NCBI GenBank assembly: GCA_938003855.1
Contig: CALKXD010000064.1
Coordinates: 1 to 64,000 of the forward strand
DNA from: an uncultured Granulosicoccaceae bacterium
Lineage (GTDB): Bacteria; Pseudomonadota; Gammaproteobacteria; Granulosicoccales; Granulosicoccaceae
Length of the DNA: 64,000 nucleotides
Direction: 5' to 3'
Each line of letters opens with the position of its first letter. Within the stretch, counting starts at the first letter, position 1. A program made the position numbers and the translations under genes. The notes under the pieces are model-generated. The model saw only the letters and a program-made list of their open reading frames with translations, did not search any database and was not told the DNA's origin. Shown one piece after another: positions 41,401-50,152 of the stretch.

Positions 41401-44400
41401 GCCATGACACTTGATCTGAAAGCGGGTGGCGATATGACGCTCTATGTCGATGGCGTTCAGGAAGCCGTCAAACCCGTACCGGCACGGTATGTGTGGGGGT
41501 TTCCGGTTGATCAGGTGATGGGTGGTTATACCCCGTGGGTCATTGGACAGCAATTGTACGGGCCCAGTGAAAACCCTGTAAGTACGGCAGATGCGGCCAG
41601 CACAGCCACATCCACCGATCTTAATTTTGTAGCGGGTCGCCATTTTTCCGGTACGCTGCATGATGTCCGGATTTGGGGAGATATTCGAACACTACCGGAA
41701 ATCACAGCGGACCAGCACGCCCGCTACGATCTGGTTAACGCTGCGGCACCGGATGATCTGCTGGTTAACTGGCAGATGGACTCGCGTAAGGCACCGGTTG
41801 GCGATGTACAGCAAATCACTGATGCGACCACCGCCCATACGGTCAGAGATATTAATGGATATTCCTGGTCGCGAACCCAGGCACCGCCGTCGACGCTTGC
41901 GGTCAGTAACGTGCTGGATACCATCACACCGGCCGACGGATTCATCTCGTCCACCCCGACCGATCAGCTGATGATTAACAGCAGCGAACCGGATGGCGCT
42001 CTGGTGGGCTATGTCGTGCCTAGAGATCCCCTGCCTGATTCTGGAGGTTACCGCTTTGAGCTAGTTGACAACGCCGGCAGTGACGCGTTTCAGATTGCCC
42101 CGCTGACCGGTGAAATCACCATTAAAAACCGCAATCTACTGGTTGGAGACTCGGTGTCTCTTACCATACTGGTTGGCGGCCTGCTTCCCACCGACCCGGT
42201 TCATTCGGAGGTCATCGAGGTAATAGTTAACCGCATTAATGATGCGCCTCTATTGAACCCCGGTGTGCATGCGAATGACCCGCGCTTTACCGAGGGCGAG
42301 GACGCGGTAATTATTGATTCCCTGATCACGGTCAGTGATCGGGAGCTTGATGCCTATGGCAATTATGATGGTGCATTTGTCACCCTTGAACGTCTGGACA
42401 CACTAAACCAGACCTCTGTTGACAGCTATACCAGTGTGCCCGTGGTGGACGATCAGTTCAGTAGTGTCAGTGATGTGTCTACCGCCATTAGTGCTCTGAC
42501 TGAAGGTGCTGACCTCGAACTCAATGGCACGGTGGTAGGCAGCGTCGAGCAAAACAGTAACGGTTTGCTGAAGCTTGTATTTAACGACCGGGCCGATGCC
42601 ACCGTTGTGGTCAGCGTGCTGCGGGGTATCGCCTACAGCAACAGCAGTCAGGATCCCGAAACCACTGTGACGCTGCGGTGGTTGTTTAACGATGGAAATC
42701 AAAACGACGGCTCTGCCAACGATCAGGGCGAAAATTTAAATCTGTCGCAGGTGGTGACAACGGTCGTCGGGATTGACACGGTAAATGATCCGCCTGTTTT
42801 CACGGCGCTGAATTCTCCATTTACCCTTGGCAATGAAGACAGTGTGGTTGAGCTTACCTTTGCCGACATCATGGCGACGGCCACGGTCGCAGATGTGGAC
42901 GGTGTTATAGATCGCTTTCTGGTGCAGGACGTCATTACCGGTACACTGGTGCTGGGTGCTGATCCGTTAACCGCATTACCGTTATCCCCGTCTAACAATA
43001 TAATCAGTTCAACCGTCAGCGCGTGGTGGACGCCTGCATTGCATTCTAATGGAATGCAATCGGTACTGGAGCTTTCCGCAATGGATGATGAAGGGGCGGT
43101 TTCGCTGACCCCGGTACCGTCTGGCGGATCGGGCGGTACGGCAATTTTGCTGCAGGTAATGCTCAACGCTGTTAATGATGCACCGGTTGGCGCAGATAAC
43201 ACGCTGGACCTTACGGAAGACAAAACCTATAGTCTAACGGCGGCGGATTTTGGCTTTGTTGATACTGCCGATGGCAATAACTTCAGCGGCGTGGTGATCA
43301 CTGGCGTACCGTCCTCCGGAGCGCTGCAACTGAATGCCGATCCGCTGGTGCTCAATGATTTCGTAACCGCAGCCGGGATTGCTGCCGGCGATCTAACCTA
43401 CGTGGGTGCACCGGATGAGCACGGTACCCCTTATGCTCAATTGCAGTTCAAGGTCCGTGATGATGGCGGTACCGGGTATTCCGGTGCTGATACTGATGCT
43501 GTGTCCAGAGCGATAACCTTCAACCTGCAGTCCGTCAATGATGCGCCGACCGGTCAGAGTAATTCGGTACAACTGGACGAAGACGCCCGCTATATCTTTA
43601 GCGAAACGGATTTTGGCTTTAGTGATATAGCAGACAACGGTGTACTCACCGAAATAGTCATCAGCCGCACGGTCGGGCGCGGTACACTGCTTAACGGTAG
43701 TGATCCTGTGCTCGATGGTGATACCGTCAGTGCGACGCAACTGTCTGGTGGTGACCTGGTTTTTGTGCCGGCAGCAGATGACAGCGACAGCGGCTACACC
43801 GATTTTACCTTCAAAGTCAGAGACGATGGTGGCACCCTGAACGGCGGGGTCGACCTCGACGCCGCGGATCGTACCCTGAGTATCGACGTGATGGCGCTTA
43901 ATGATGCCCCTGCCGGTACTGACAACACCCTGAGCCTGAATGAAGACAGCGTCACAGTACTTGCGGAAGTGGACTTCGGGTTTAGCGATCCGGCAGATGG
44001 TGATCAATTCTCCGAAGTCATTATCAGTAAATCGGCGCGTACTGGATTGTTGTCGAATAACGGTGTGGCACTGCAGGATGGTGATCGGATTCCGGTCATC
44101 GCTTTAAAAGCCGGTGTGGTGACTTATGCCCCGGCGCCCGATGGCTTTGGCAGCGGGCACGACACCATTGAGTTTCAGGTGGTGGACGATGGTGGCGCAC
44201 CGGGCAGTGACACTGATCCAACGGCAAATACCCTGACGTTTGATGTTACCGCGGTTAGCGATGCACCGGACGGCCGCGACAGTATCCTGCAGGTGGTGGA
44301 AGATACTCGCTATATCTTCAGCGCCGCCGATTTCGGATTCACCGATCGGCAGGATAACCATGCACTGCTGGAGATAATTATTGATGATACCGTCACCGAC

Positions 44401-47400
44401 GGTGTTCTGTTGGCCGGGGATGCAGCGGTTGTCGATGGTGATTCTATAGATGCGGCGCTGATCGAGAGCGGCGGTCTGGTCTATCAGCCGCCCGCTAACA
44501 TGAACGGTGATGCTTTCACGAGCTTTACGTTCAGAGTTCGCGACGATGGCGGTACTCTCAATGGCGGGCAAGACACCGACCCGTTTAATAACACGATAAC
44601 GCTGGATATCGAGTCGATCAACGATTCACCCAGCGGCGCGCACAAAACGCTGGTGTTGGCTGAAGATAGCTCAATCATACTCACTGAAAGTGATTTTGGT
44701 TTTACTGATGATTTCGACAGCAACAGTCTGGCGGAAGTTATCATTACCCACAGCGCCAGCGCCGGGACGCTGGCCAGCAACGGGGTTGAGCTTGTCGACG
44801 GTGATGGGGTCACAGTGGCGCAAATTGGTGCCGGCACCCTGACATACACACCGGCGCCGAACGGTTTCGGTTCACCGTACAGCACGGTCGGGTTTCAGGT
44901 GGTGGATGACGGTGGAACTGCTGGCGGCGGTATCGACACTGACCCCGTAACAAAAACTCTTACGTTCTATGTCACGCCGATTGAAGATGCTCCGTCGGGC
45001 ATGGATAAAACACTGGTGATCGACGAGGACGCACCGCATACATTTAGCGTGGCCGATTTTGGCTTCACTGATAACGCCGATAACAACGCCCTGCTCGAGG
45101 TCGTTATTACCGCTACCGTGGCAGAAGGGTCGCTGCAGAACGGTGGCGCCGATGTCGAGACCGGAGATGTCTTTACCGCGGCCCAACTGGCTGCGGGTGC
45201 GGTGATCTATACACCACCGGCTAATAACCATGGCGTGGGAATTGACGGCTTCCAGTTTAAGGTACGGGACGATGGCGGAACTCTGCGTGGTGGTGAAGAC
45301 ACGGCCGCAGTCAGCAACACGATAACAATCGATATTACATCGGCGAACGATGCGCCGGGTGGCACCGATAAGACTGTGTCGTTGCTCGAAGATGCACGTT
45401 ACACTCTGACAGAATCGGATTTTGGTTTTTCCGATTCAGCCGACGCTGATAACTTTGTTGAAGTCCTCATCGCCGATACGGTGACCAGCGGAATTCTGTC
45501 GATTGACGGATTGCCGGTCGCGGATGGAGAATCAATCAAGGTTGCTGATATCAATGCAGGGCGAGTCAGCTTTGCTCCGTATCATAATGAGTCCGGTGAT
45601 CCCTACACCAGCTTTCAGTTTAAGGTAATGGATGACGGTGGCACAGACGGGGCCGGGGTTGATACCGACCCGATCGGCAATGTCTTTACTTTTGTTGTCA
45701 CCCCGGTCGACGATGCGCCTCGTGGCCGGGCCGGTGATGTTGTCATTGTCGAAGACACCCCGTATATCTTTGCAGAGTCGGATTTTGGTTACTCTGACCC
45801 GGCCGACAACCACGCATTGGCTGCGGTGTTTATTTCTGCAAGCGCTGAACACCTGACGCTAAACGGGGTTCCGGTGCAGGCGGGCGATCAGGTCCCGGCT
45901 GCAGCGCTGGCCAGTGGTGAGTTGATGTACTCTCCACCTGCAGACGCTAACGGAGATGCATTTGCGACAGTTAAGTTTCAGGTTATAGATGTCGGCAATA
46001 CGCTCAATGGTGGCGACAATACTGATCCCGTAACCAGGTTGCTGTCGCTGAATATACAATCGCAGCCTGATACGCCAACAGCCAGCGATCAAAACGTAAC
46101 GCTTGCAGAAGATCAGCCGCACAGCTTTGCCGGTGAGCGTTTTGATTTTGTCGATGCAGATGGCGACGAGCTCGCCGGAATCGAGATAGTTACTTTACCT
46201 GAGCACGGCGTATTGAACCTGAATGATAGTTCAGGGGTAACATCGCTTAGCGCCGGCGCGCAGGTAACGGTGGCTGAGCTAGCGCAATTGAGCTACGTCG
46301 CTGATGCAAACTACAACGCCGCAGATGATGATTTTACCTTCAGGGTGATCGATAACAGCGACGCTTCGGGAGCAGACACCGATGCCATAGCACGGCGCTT
46401 CAGCTTTGCTTTTGTATCCGTCAATGATGCACCGTTCGGGCAGGATTCAACAGTCACCTCGGTCGAGGATAATCGTTATTTATTCAGCGTGGGGGATTTT
46501 GGCTTCAGCGATCCGGCTGATGATGATGCGTTCGCGTCAGTTATTGTCAACACTCTGCCAACGAGTGGTGTGCTTGCGGCAAACGATCAGAAACTCTCCG
46601 TCGGGGATGAAGTTGCTATAGCTGATATCATCGCCAGGCGTTTTAGCTACACGCCTGATCAGCAACTCAATGGTAGCGGCGTGGGTGCATTTACTTTCAA
46701 GGTGGTGGATGACGGCGGACGCGATAACGGTGGGGCCGATACGGCGGCGACTCCCAATACGCTGCAGTTTGATCTGCTTCCTGCCAATGACCCGCCAATG
46801 GCCGCCGGTGGTATGGTGCAGACTGTTGAAGATACCCCTTATATCTTCACCCGAGGTGACTTTGGTTTTAGCGATCCCGTAGAGAATAACAAGCTTCGAA
46901 GTATTGTGGTCAAAGAGCTCCCTTTGGCCGGCACGCTTGTGCTGTCCGGTTCACCGCTGTCTGCCGGTGCGATGGTTCCGGTGGATGCCATTGATGAGGG
47001 GCGCTTTGCCTATGTTGCGGTAGAAAACGAATCGGCCGAAGACTATGCTCATTTCCGCTTTGTCGTGCAGGACGATGGCGGAGACGAGCATGGCGGGCTG
47101 GACCATAGTCTGGCCAGTTACCGCATGCAGATCAATGTGCTGCCGGCTAACGATGCGCCAGTGGCGGTTGATCGGCTGGTGACGCTGGAAGAAGACAGCA
47201 GTTACCGTTTCAGCAGTGCTGACTTTGTCATTGAAGACATCGAAGCAGATCAGCTTAAGTCGGTAACCATAACAAGCGTTCCTGAAATTGGACAATTAAT
47301 GCTGAGTGGCCGGATCCTGACGGCCGGGGTAAGCGTTAGCTATGCTGACATCGAATCAGGCAGCCTCGAATACCTGCCTGGTCCGAATTCCAACGGAGAG

Positions 47401-48807
47401 CGGGTGGCCGGGTTTGATTTTTCTGTACAGGATGCCGGTGGTACAGAGCACGGTGGTATTGATCGGGATCAACTGGACAATAGATTCGACTTTACCGTGC
47501 TGGCGCTTAACGATACCCCGGTAGCTAACGACGACTATATTGTAGTGGCGGAAAACGCAGCTGTCGGGGTACTGGCCAGTGGTTTATCCAGCGTGATCGA
47601 TAACGATACTGACATTGACAATACCGATGTACTGCGGGCGACGGTCCTTACTGCGCCGGCTCATGGCGCGCTGGTGTTAAACTCTGATGGTACCTTCCGT
47701 TACCAGCACGATGGCAGCGAGACGCACAGTGATCAGATAGAGTATCTGTTGACCGACGGCCAGTCTATAGATCGCGCATTGGTTCACATTGATATCATAC
47801 CGGTCAATGATCCACCAGTGGGCGAAGATATAGAGGGTCAGGCCGTGTTAGCCGGTATACCGTTTGAAATACCGTTATCGCAGACGTTATTCACCGATGC
47901 AGACCCGGGAGACAGTCTTACCATGACGGCGACTCTCGCCGATGGTTCGCCGTGGCCGGAGTGGCTGACGTTTGATCCGCAGCAATTGACGCTGTCGGGG
48001 TTAACTGCTGACTCTGAAACACTGATTATTTCTATACACGCGACAGATCAGTCTGGTGCGGTCGCGACCAGCACGGTGTCGGTCACTATAGAGCCACAGA
48101 TCGCGGCGCTGTTTGCCGAGGCCACAGATGCGGAGATTTCAGTGCCCACCGATGAACCATCGCAGGCACCTGCGGCAGTGGCGACGCGAGCTATTATTGT
48201 TGGCAACGCTGACGGTTCAGCGAGTGGCCGACTCGCTGAGACGACTTTTACGCAAAGTGAGGTGCCACCGTCAGCCCCGTTACTTGATTACAATCATGCC
48301 GATGTCAAAGTCGCCCCGTACAAAATAGTCGATTTTGAAGATCGGGTTGTGAAAGCCACACGCAGTATCAGTGTCTCGACTTTAACCGGGCAGAGCGATC
48401 ACAACATCGATATCAATGTTGTATCCCGGCAATCGCAATTGCTTGACCGCAACACCGGCTTTACAGCGGCGTCGGGTGGGCTTTCGGAGCAACTCGACGA
48501 ACGCCGGAAAGAAATGCAAACACCGGGTTTGTCAGACCCGACCGTGGTGGCAAGTGCGGTGGGAGTAACTGGCGGATTGTCTGTCGGGTATATCCTGTGG
48601 CTGGTGCGTGGTGGCATGTTATTGAGCAGCGTGCTGACGGCATTGCCGGCGTGGCGCATGATCGACCCGTTGCCGGTACTCGGCGAACTAAGCGCTGATG
48701 ACGATGACAGTGACGAATCACTGAATGATCTGGTCGAGCGGGACCCTGAACCTGCAGCGGACGGGAAAGACCCCGGCTACCGCGATGCGCAGGTGTCGGT
48801 GCAGTAG
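38401..48807 (+). CDS. Giant LEPR-XLL/DUF4347/LamG/cadherin-like repeat surface protein, 3468 residues
   Basis: Predicted very large surface or envelope protein. The N-terminus has no classical signal peptide but carries the LEPR-XLL motif LEGLEPRVLFSAD (35-48). A DUF4347 domain follows (about 84-237; HLLTHGASGGIKLG, ILIYGCDVASTEDG). Two LamG/concanavalin-like domains lie at about 379-564 (GWHHIAFTHQPGEQIVYLDG) and 897-1107. A series of about 12 cadherin-like repeats of about 120 residues (about 1590-3035) opens with NDAPxGxDxTLxLxED and ends with VRDDGGT or VVDDGGT. A VCBS-like and a dystroglycan-type cadherin-like domain follow. The C-terminus has one hydrophobic segment (GGLSVGYILWLVRGG), then LSSVLTALPAWRMIDPLPVL and a short acidic tail. 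This end is characteristic of a class of gammaproteobacterial giant proteins; its function is unknown to me. Adhesion is an inference. Confidence 0.88.
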   Translation: MARSRLFSKSDRTAEICQPGEAPGTEKVQRLGPVLEGLEPRVLFSADVSALPLLSADSPITLESGFPDQVLSAGLLSVEPGVRATELVAVDATLGDLEVLLADLREQQHAGRAIEIVLLEPELEGVQVVTDTLVNIENVSALHLLTHGASGGIKLGDTMLDLENVASFSAQFSEWQGSLSVDADILIYGCDVASTEDGRTLLRAIASETGADVAASIDRTGHLSLGANWQLEYRSGDIDVAEALSDAAYAAWEGELALGFTFTAPASVSVDEDSTHTFDSQQIEISHDLNAADLIRAELRVESGTLAFTNTPAITVSGEGGNIVVLEGTAADINVALQDLVYSPTAEFSASDTLEVTVENQFGLLLSNSFEGLDVTLPSSQFNGELMTGAQIVTDSERGSVLQLDGIDGHVRIDNSLGEPDNLTLGAWVNLEISNGDSYEVISIADSAVLRVVQSADGSQWILRAAYYTGSTWNPLSVALPASFGSAGWHHIAFTHQPGEQIVYLDGVEVARATAADSISYLTPEVTTIGKHAFNNGGSSYHLEGMLDNAQVFGRVLDAAEISNLVSGFDQFEQTASVAIDIMPVNDLPQISKVDAGIAYVEGDPQPVPIVNSWHITDLEIEASGTLENTTLTVERSTASGTSPDATSGANDYDSFSSASVQYDLTEGSDLVDTSGITFGSVTKNSAGTLTLTFNSLADLDMVHRLVPEIHYWNSGGWPPDAVTLHWLFNDNGIDNEGAADPVAGLTAVDAGTSAEVLTTINITPVNQAPVLTVRGASNSIFLGEGVASALITDSMLSVYDVDDSADNLVYTLVSAGNADLYYTDPSTGVAVALTDGDTFSQSDVSNGYISHQSDLSSAGIRTFTAFVEDSHGAKTDTETFTIRYTTDIPSEISSGISLNQDGGNDAFLEDTSGYHFVGGYSTLSWEFRFSDLQKNEGNGWSTLYSAADADAANDGVTESLYIQPDPNSLDAIVSWYVYPWGYLQTGVISDLFDGGMHHIAMTLDLKAGGDMTLYVDGVQEAVKPVPARYVWGFPVDQVMGGYTPWVIGQQLYGPSENPVSTADAASTATSTDLNFVAGRHFSGTLHDVRIWGDIRTLPEITADQHARYDLVNAAAPDDLLVNWQMDSRKAPVGDVQQITDATTAHTVRDINGYSWSRTQAPPSTLAVSNVLDTITPADGFISSTPTDQLMINSSEPDGALVGYVVPRDPLPDSGGYRFELVDNAGSDAFQIAPLTGEITIKNRNLLVGDSVSLTILVGGLLPTDPVHSEVIEVIVNRINDAPLLNPGVHANDPRFTEGEDAVIIDSLITVSDRELDAYGNYDGAFVTLERLDTLNQTSVDSYTSVPVVDDQFSSVSDVSTAISALTEGADLELNGTVVGSVEQNSNGLLKLVFNDRADATVVVSVLRGIAYSNSSQDPETTVTLRWLFNDGNQNDGSANDQGENLNLSQVVTTVVGIDTVNDPPVFTALNSPFTLGNEDSVVELTFADIMATATVADVDGVIDRFLVQDVITGTLVLGADPLTALPLSPSNNIISSTVSAWWTPALHSNGMQSVLELSAMDDEGAVSLTPVPSGGSGGTAILLQVMLNAVNDAPVGADNTLDLTEDKTYSLTAADFGFVDTADGNNFSGVVITGVPSSGALQLNADPLVLNDFVTAAGIAAGDLTYVGAPDEHGTPYAQLQFKVRDDGGTGYSGADTDAVSRAITFNLQSVNDAPTGQSNSVQLDEDARYIFSETDFGFSDIADNGVLTEIVISRTVGRGTLLNGSDPVLDGDTVSATQLSGGDLVFVPAADDSDSGYTDFTFKVRDDGGTLNGGVDLDAADRTLSIDVMALNDAPAGTDNTLSLNEDSVTVLAEVDFGFSDPADGDQFSEVIISKSARTGLLSNNGVALQDGDRIPVIALKAGVVTYAPAPDGFGSGHDTIEFQVVDDGGAPGSDTDPTANTLTFDVTAVSDAPDGRDSILQVVEDTRYIFSAADFGFTDRQDNHALLEIIIDDTVTDGVLLAGDAAVVDGDSIDAALIESGGLVYQPPANMNGDAFTSFTFRVRDDGGTLNGGQDTDPFNNTITLDIESINDSPSGAHKTLVLAEDSSIILTESDFGFTDDFDSNSLAEVIITHSASAGTLASNGVELVDGDGVTVAQIGAGTLTYTPAPNGFGSPYSTVGFQVVDDGGTAGGGIDTDPVTKTLTFYVTPIEDAPSGMDKTLVIDEDAPHTFSVADFGFTDNADNNALLEVVITATVAEGSLQNGGADVETGDVFTAAQLAAGAVIYTPPANNHGVGIDGFQFKVRDDGGTLRGGEDTAAVSNTITIDITSANDAPGGTDKTVSLLEDARYTLTESDFGFSDSADADNFVEVLIADTVTSGILSIDGLPVADGESIKVADINAGRVSFAPYHNESGDPYTSFQFKVMDDGGTDGAGVDTDPIGNVFTFVVTPVDDAPRGRAGDVVIVEDTPYIFAESDFGYSDPADNHALAAVFISASAEHLTLNGVPVQAGDQVPAAALASGELMYSPPADANGDAFATVKFQVIDVGNTLNGGDNTDPVTRLLSLNIQSQPDTPTASDQNVTLAEDQPHSFAGERFDFVDADGDELAGIEIVTLPEHGVLNLNDSSGVTSLSAGAQVTVAELAQLSYVADANYNAADDDFTFRVIDNSDASGADTDAIARRFSFAFVSVNDAPFGQDSTVTSVEDNRYLFSVGDFGFSDPADDDAFASVIVNTLPTSGVLAANDQKLSVGDEVAIADIIARRFSYTPDQQLNGSGVGAFTFKVVDDGGRDNGGADTAATPNTLQFDLLPANDPPMAAGGMVQTVEDTPYIFTRGDFGFSDPVENNKLRSIVVKELPLAGTLVLSGSPLSAGAMVPVDAIDEGRFAYVAVENESAEDYAHFRFVVQDDGGDEHGGLDHSLASYRMQINVLPANDAPVAVDRLVTLEEDSSYRFSSADFVIEDIEADQLKSVTITSVPEIGQLMLSGRILTAGVSVSYADIESGSLEYLPGPNSNGERVAGFDFSVQDAGGTEHGGIDRDQLDNRFDFTVLALNDTPVANDDYIVVAENAAVGVLASGLSSVIDNDTDIDNTDVLRATVLTAPAHGALVLNSDGTFRYQHDGSETHSDQIEYLLTDGQSIDRALVHIDIIPVNDPPVGEDIEGQAVLAGIPFEIPLSQTLFTDADPGDSLTMTATLADGSPWPEWLTFDPQQLTLSGLTADSETLIISIHATDQSGAVATSTVSVTIEPQIAALFAEATDAEISVPTDEPSQAPAAVATRAIIVGNADGSASGRLAETTFTQSEVPPSAPLLDYNHADVKVAPYKIVDFEDRVVKATRSISVSTLTGQSDHNIDINVVSRQSQLLDRNTGFTAASGGLSEQLDERRKEMQTPGLSDPTVVASAVGVTGGLSVGYILWLVRGGMLLSSVLTALPAWRMIDPLPVLGELSADDDDSDESLNDLVERDPEPAADGKDPGYRDAQVSVQ
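43171..47500 (+). repeat. About 12 cadherin-like repeats of about 360 bp
   Basis: Unit starts (NDAP or equivalents) fall near 43171, 43531, 43897, 44255, 44615, 44978, 45338, 45702, 46060, 46418, 46780 and 47140. Each has an ED-x-x-Y-x-F/L opening, a DFGFSD-x-AD-x-N signature, a GxLxxNGxxVxxGD middle and a FKVRDDGG/FQVVDDGG end. The first eight units alternate in two types (see findings). Confidence 0.85.
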
Positions 48808-48834
48808 TCGCGGGTAATTGGTCTGTTGGGCCGT

Positions 48835-49974
48835 CTACCGACCCGACGGACTCTCTGCCGGTGACAGTTTCCGACGCCCGGCAACCTTGAAGCGATCGGC
48901 GGTGCCATAGTCACGAACGCCGACACCGGCGACAAAATCACCAAACACCGGACCGTGCTTAAACAGGTGTCCGGAACAGCCTCCGGCGAACAGCACATTT
49001 TTATGTTGCGGATGCCAGTCAACCACAAAATGGGTGTCCGGGGTCAGGATCACCTGGTTGAATTTTGAGTCGACGACGCGCTCATCAGCCAGACCCGGCA
49101 GTCTTTTCTGGATGTACTGACGGGTGCGCGCAATACTGGCGTGGCGGATCAGCCGTTCATCGTTGTCCAGATCTATTTTGTCAGGAATAACCACCGCAGC
49201 TTTAACCCCGTGACCTTCGACAGACGGCATGCCGAATGAGCCTTCGCCGTGATCGATCCAGCAGGGCATGTTGTCCTGATCGTACCGGGCATTGCCCTCC
49301 GGTGTAGACGTATAGAGTACGTTGATCGCCACAATGGTCGAGATCGGTTTAATGGTGCGCGGAAACATCTCGGCCATCCACGGACCGGTGGCAACCACAA
49401 TCAGGTCTGCCTCCAGTGGTTTGCCATCGAGGTGCAGGCGCTCTTGTGAATCGGTGGTGACCTTGCCGCGTGCAACGGTGCCGCCAGCGCGTTTGAAGAG
49501 TTCCACTCCGGCCAGCACCGAACGGTGCGCCATGATCATACCGGCCTCGGGCTCATAGAGGCCGTAGGATATATTAGAGACATCAAATTGCGGGAAGCGC
49601 GATGTCATTTCGGCCGGTGAGTAACGGTGGTATGGCACGCCGAGTTTGTCGAAGGTCTCGGTGGTGGCATCTTCCCAGTGACAATGTCCCTCGGTGGCCA
49701 GAATCAGGGCGCCGCACTCGTAGTAGAGTCGCTGGCCGATCTCCTCTTGTAATTCCAGCCAGCGCAACCGCGCTTCGCGCACCCACCGGGTATAGAACTC
49801 ATCGCGGCCGTGTATAGCGCGGTAGACGCGGTTGTAGTCGGTGGACGAGGCGCGCGGGTGTCCGGGCTCCCAGCGGTCTATAAGTGACACGCTGACGCCG
49901 CGACGAGCTAAGTGCAATGCGGTCATTACACCGGAAATGCCGGCTCCTACGACGATGGCCTCTGGTTTACCCAC
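48835..49974 (-). CDS. FAD-dependent amine/amino-acid oxidoreductase, sarcosine-oxidase (MSOX)-like
   Basis: FAD-dependent oxidase or dehydrogenase of the DAO/sarcosine-oxidase group (379 residues). The N-terminal dinucleotide-binding motif is AIVVGAGISGVMTALHLARRG; a later FAD contact is DLIVVATGPWM; the C-terminal signature is HFVVDWHPQHKNVLFAGGCS followed by GHLFKHGP. Compared by eye with monomeric sarcosine oxidase, the Cys that binds FAD covalently appears replaced (FNQVILTPD), so FAD is probably non-covalent. The GTG at 49974 is preferred: AAGGGG lies about nine bases upstream and it starts right before the FAD fold; an upstream ATG at 50049 would read through the promoter palindrome. 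It is divergent from the microcompartment operon and shares its control region, so it probably makes an imine or aldehyde from an amine for that pathway. Confidence 0.88.
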   Translation of the reverse strand: MGKPEAIVVGAGISGVMTALHLARRGVSVSLIDRWEPGHPRASSTDYNRVYRAIHGRDEFYTRWVREARLRWLELQEEIGQRLYYECGALILATEGHCHWEDATTETFDKLGVPYHRYSPAEMTSRFPQFDVSNISYGLYEPEAGMIMAHRSVLAGVELFKRAGGTVARGKVTTDSQERLHLDGKPLEADLIVVATGPWMAEMFPRTIKPISTIVAINVLYTSTPEGNARYDQDNMPCWIDHGEGSFGMPSVEGHGVKAAVVIPDKIDLDNDERLIRHASIARTRQYIQKRLPGLADERVVDSKFNQVILTPDTHFVVDWHPQHKNVLFAGGCSGHLFKHGPVFGDFVAGVGVRDYGTADRFKVAGRRKLSPAESPSGR

Positions 49975-50013
49975 AGCGAATATTCCCCTTGACTTTTTGC
50001 GTGTTTCTTCCGT

Positions 50014-50032
50014 ACTGTATACTGTATACAGT
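50014..50032. promoter_or_regulatory. Perfect 19-bp palindromic operator in the divergent control region
   Basis: ACTGTATACTGTATACAGT is a perfect inverted repeat of ACTGTATAC around a central T. It lies 40 bases before the start of the leftward FAD enzyme and about 120 bases before the rightward glutamine-synthetase-like gene. A TTGACT near 49989 with TACTGT 18 bases on could form a rightward promoter overlapped by the palindrome, consistent with repression. The ATAC-centred form is typical of GntR/FadR-family operators. A related imperfect site is at 1118-1135. Confidence 0.7.
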
Positions 50033-50152
50033 GCAGCAACAAGTTCCAATGGTGGCGTTTCATCACGCTCGACAGCGGGGCAGATGGCGTCAGTGTACGT
50101 TCACCAGTGATCACGTGGTCTGTTATCAACAGACAATGAGAGGAGAGCAGTT

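Noticed and set aside
40636-44571. Several antisense frames of 100-216 codons
   Set aside because: All lie opposite the 3468-residue gene, whose domain patterns are clear; the antisense products look like translated complements.
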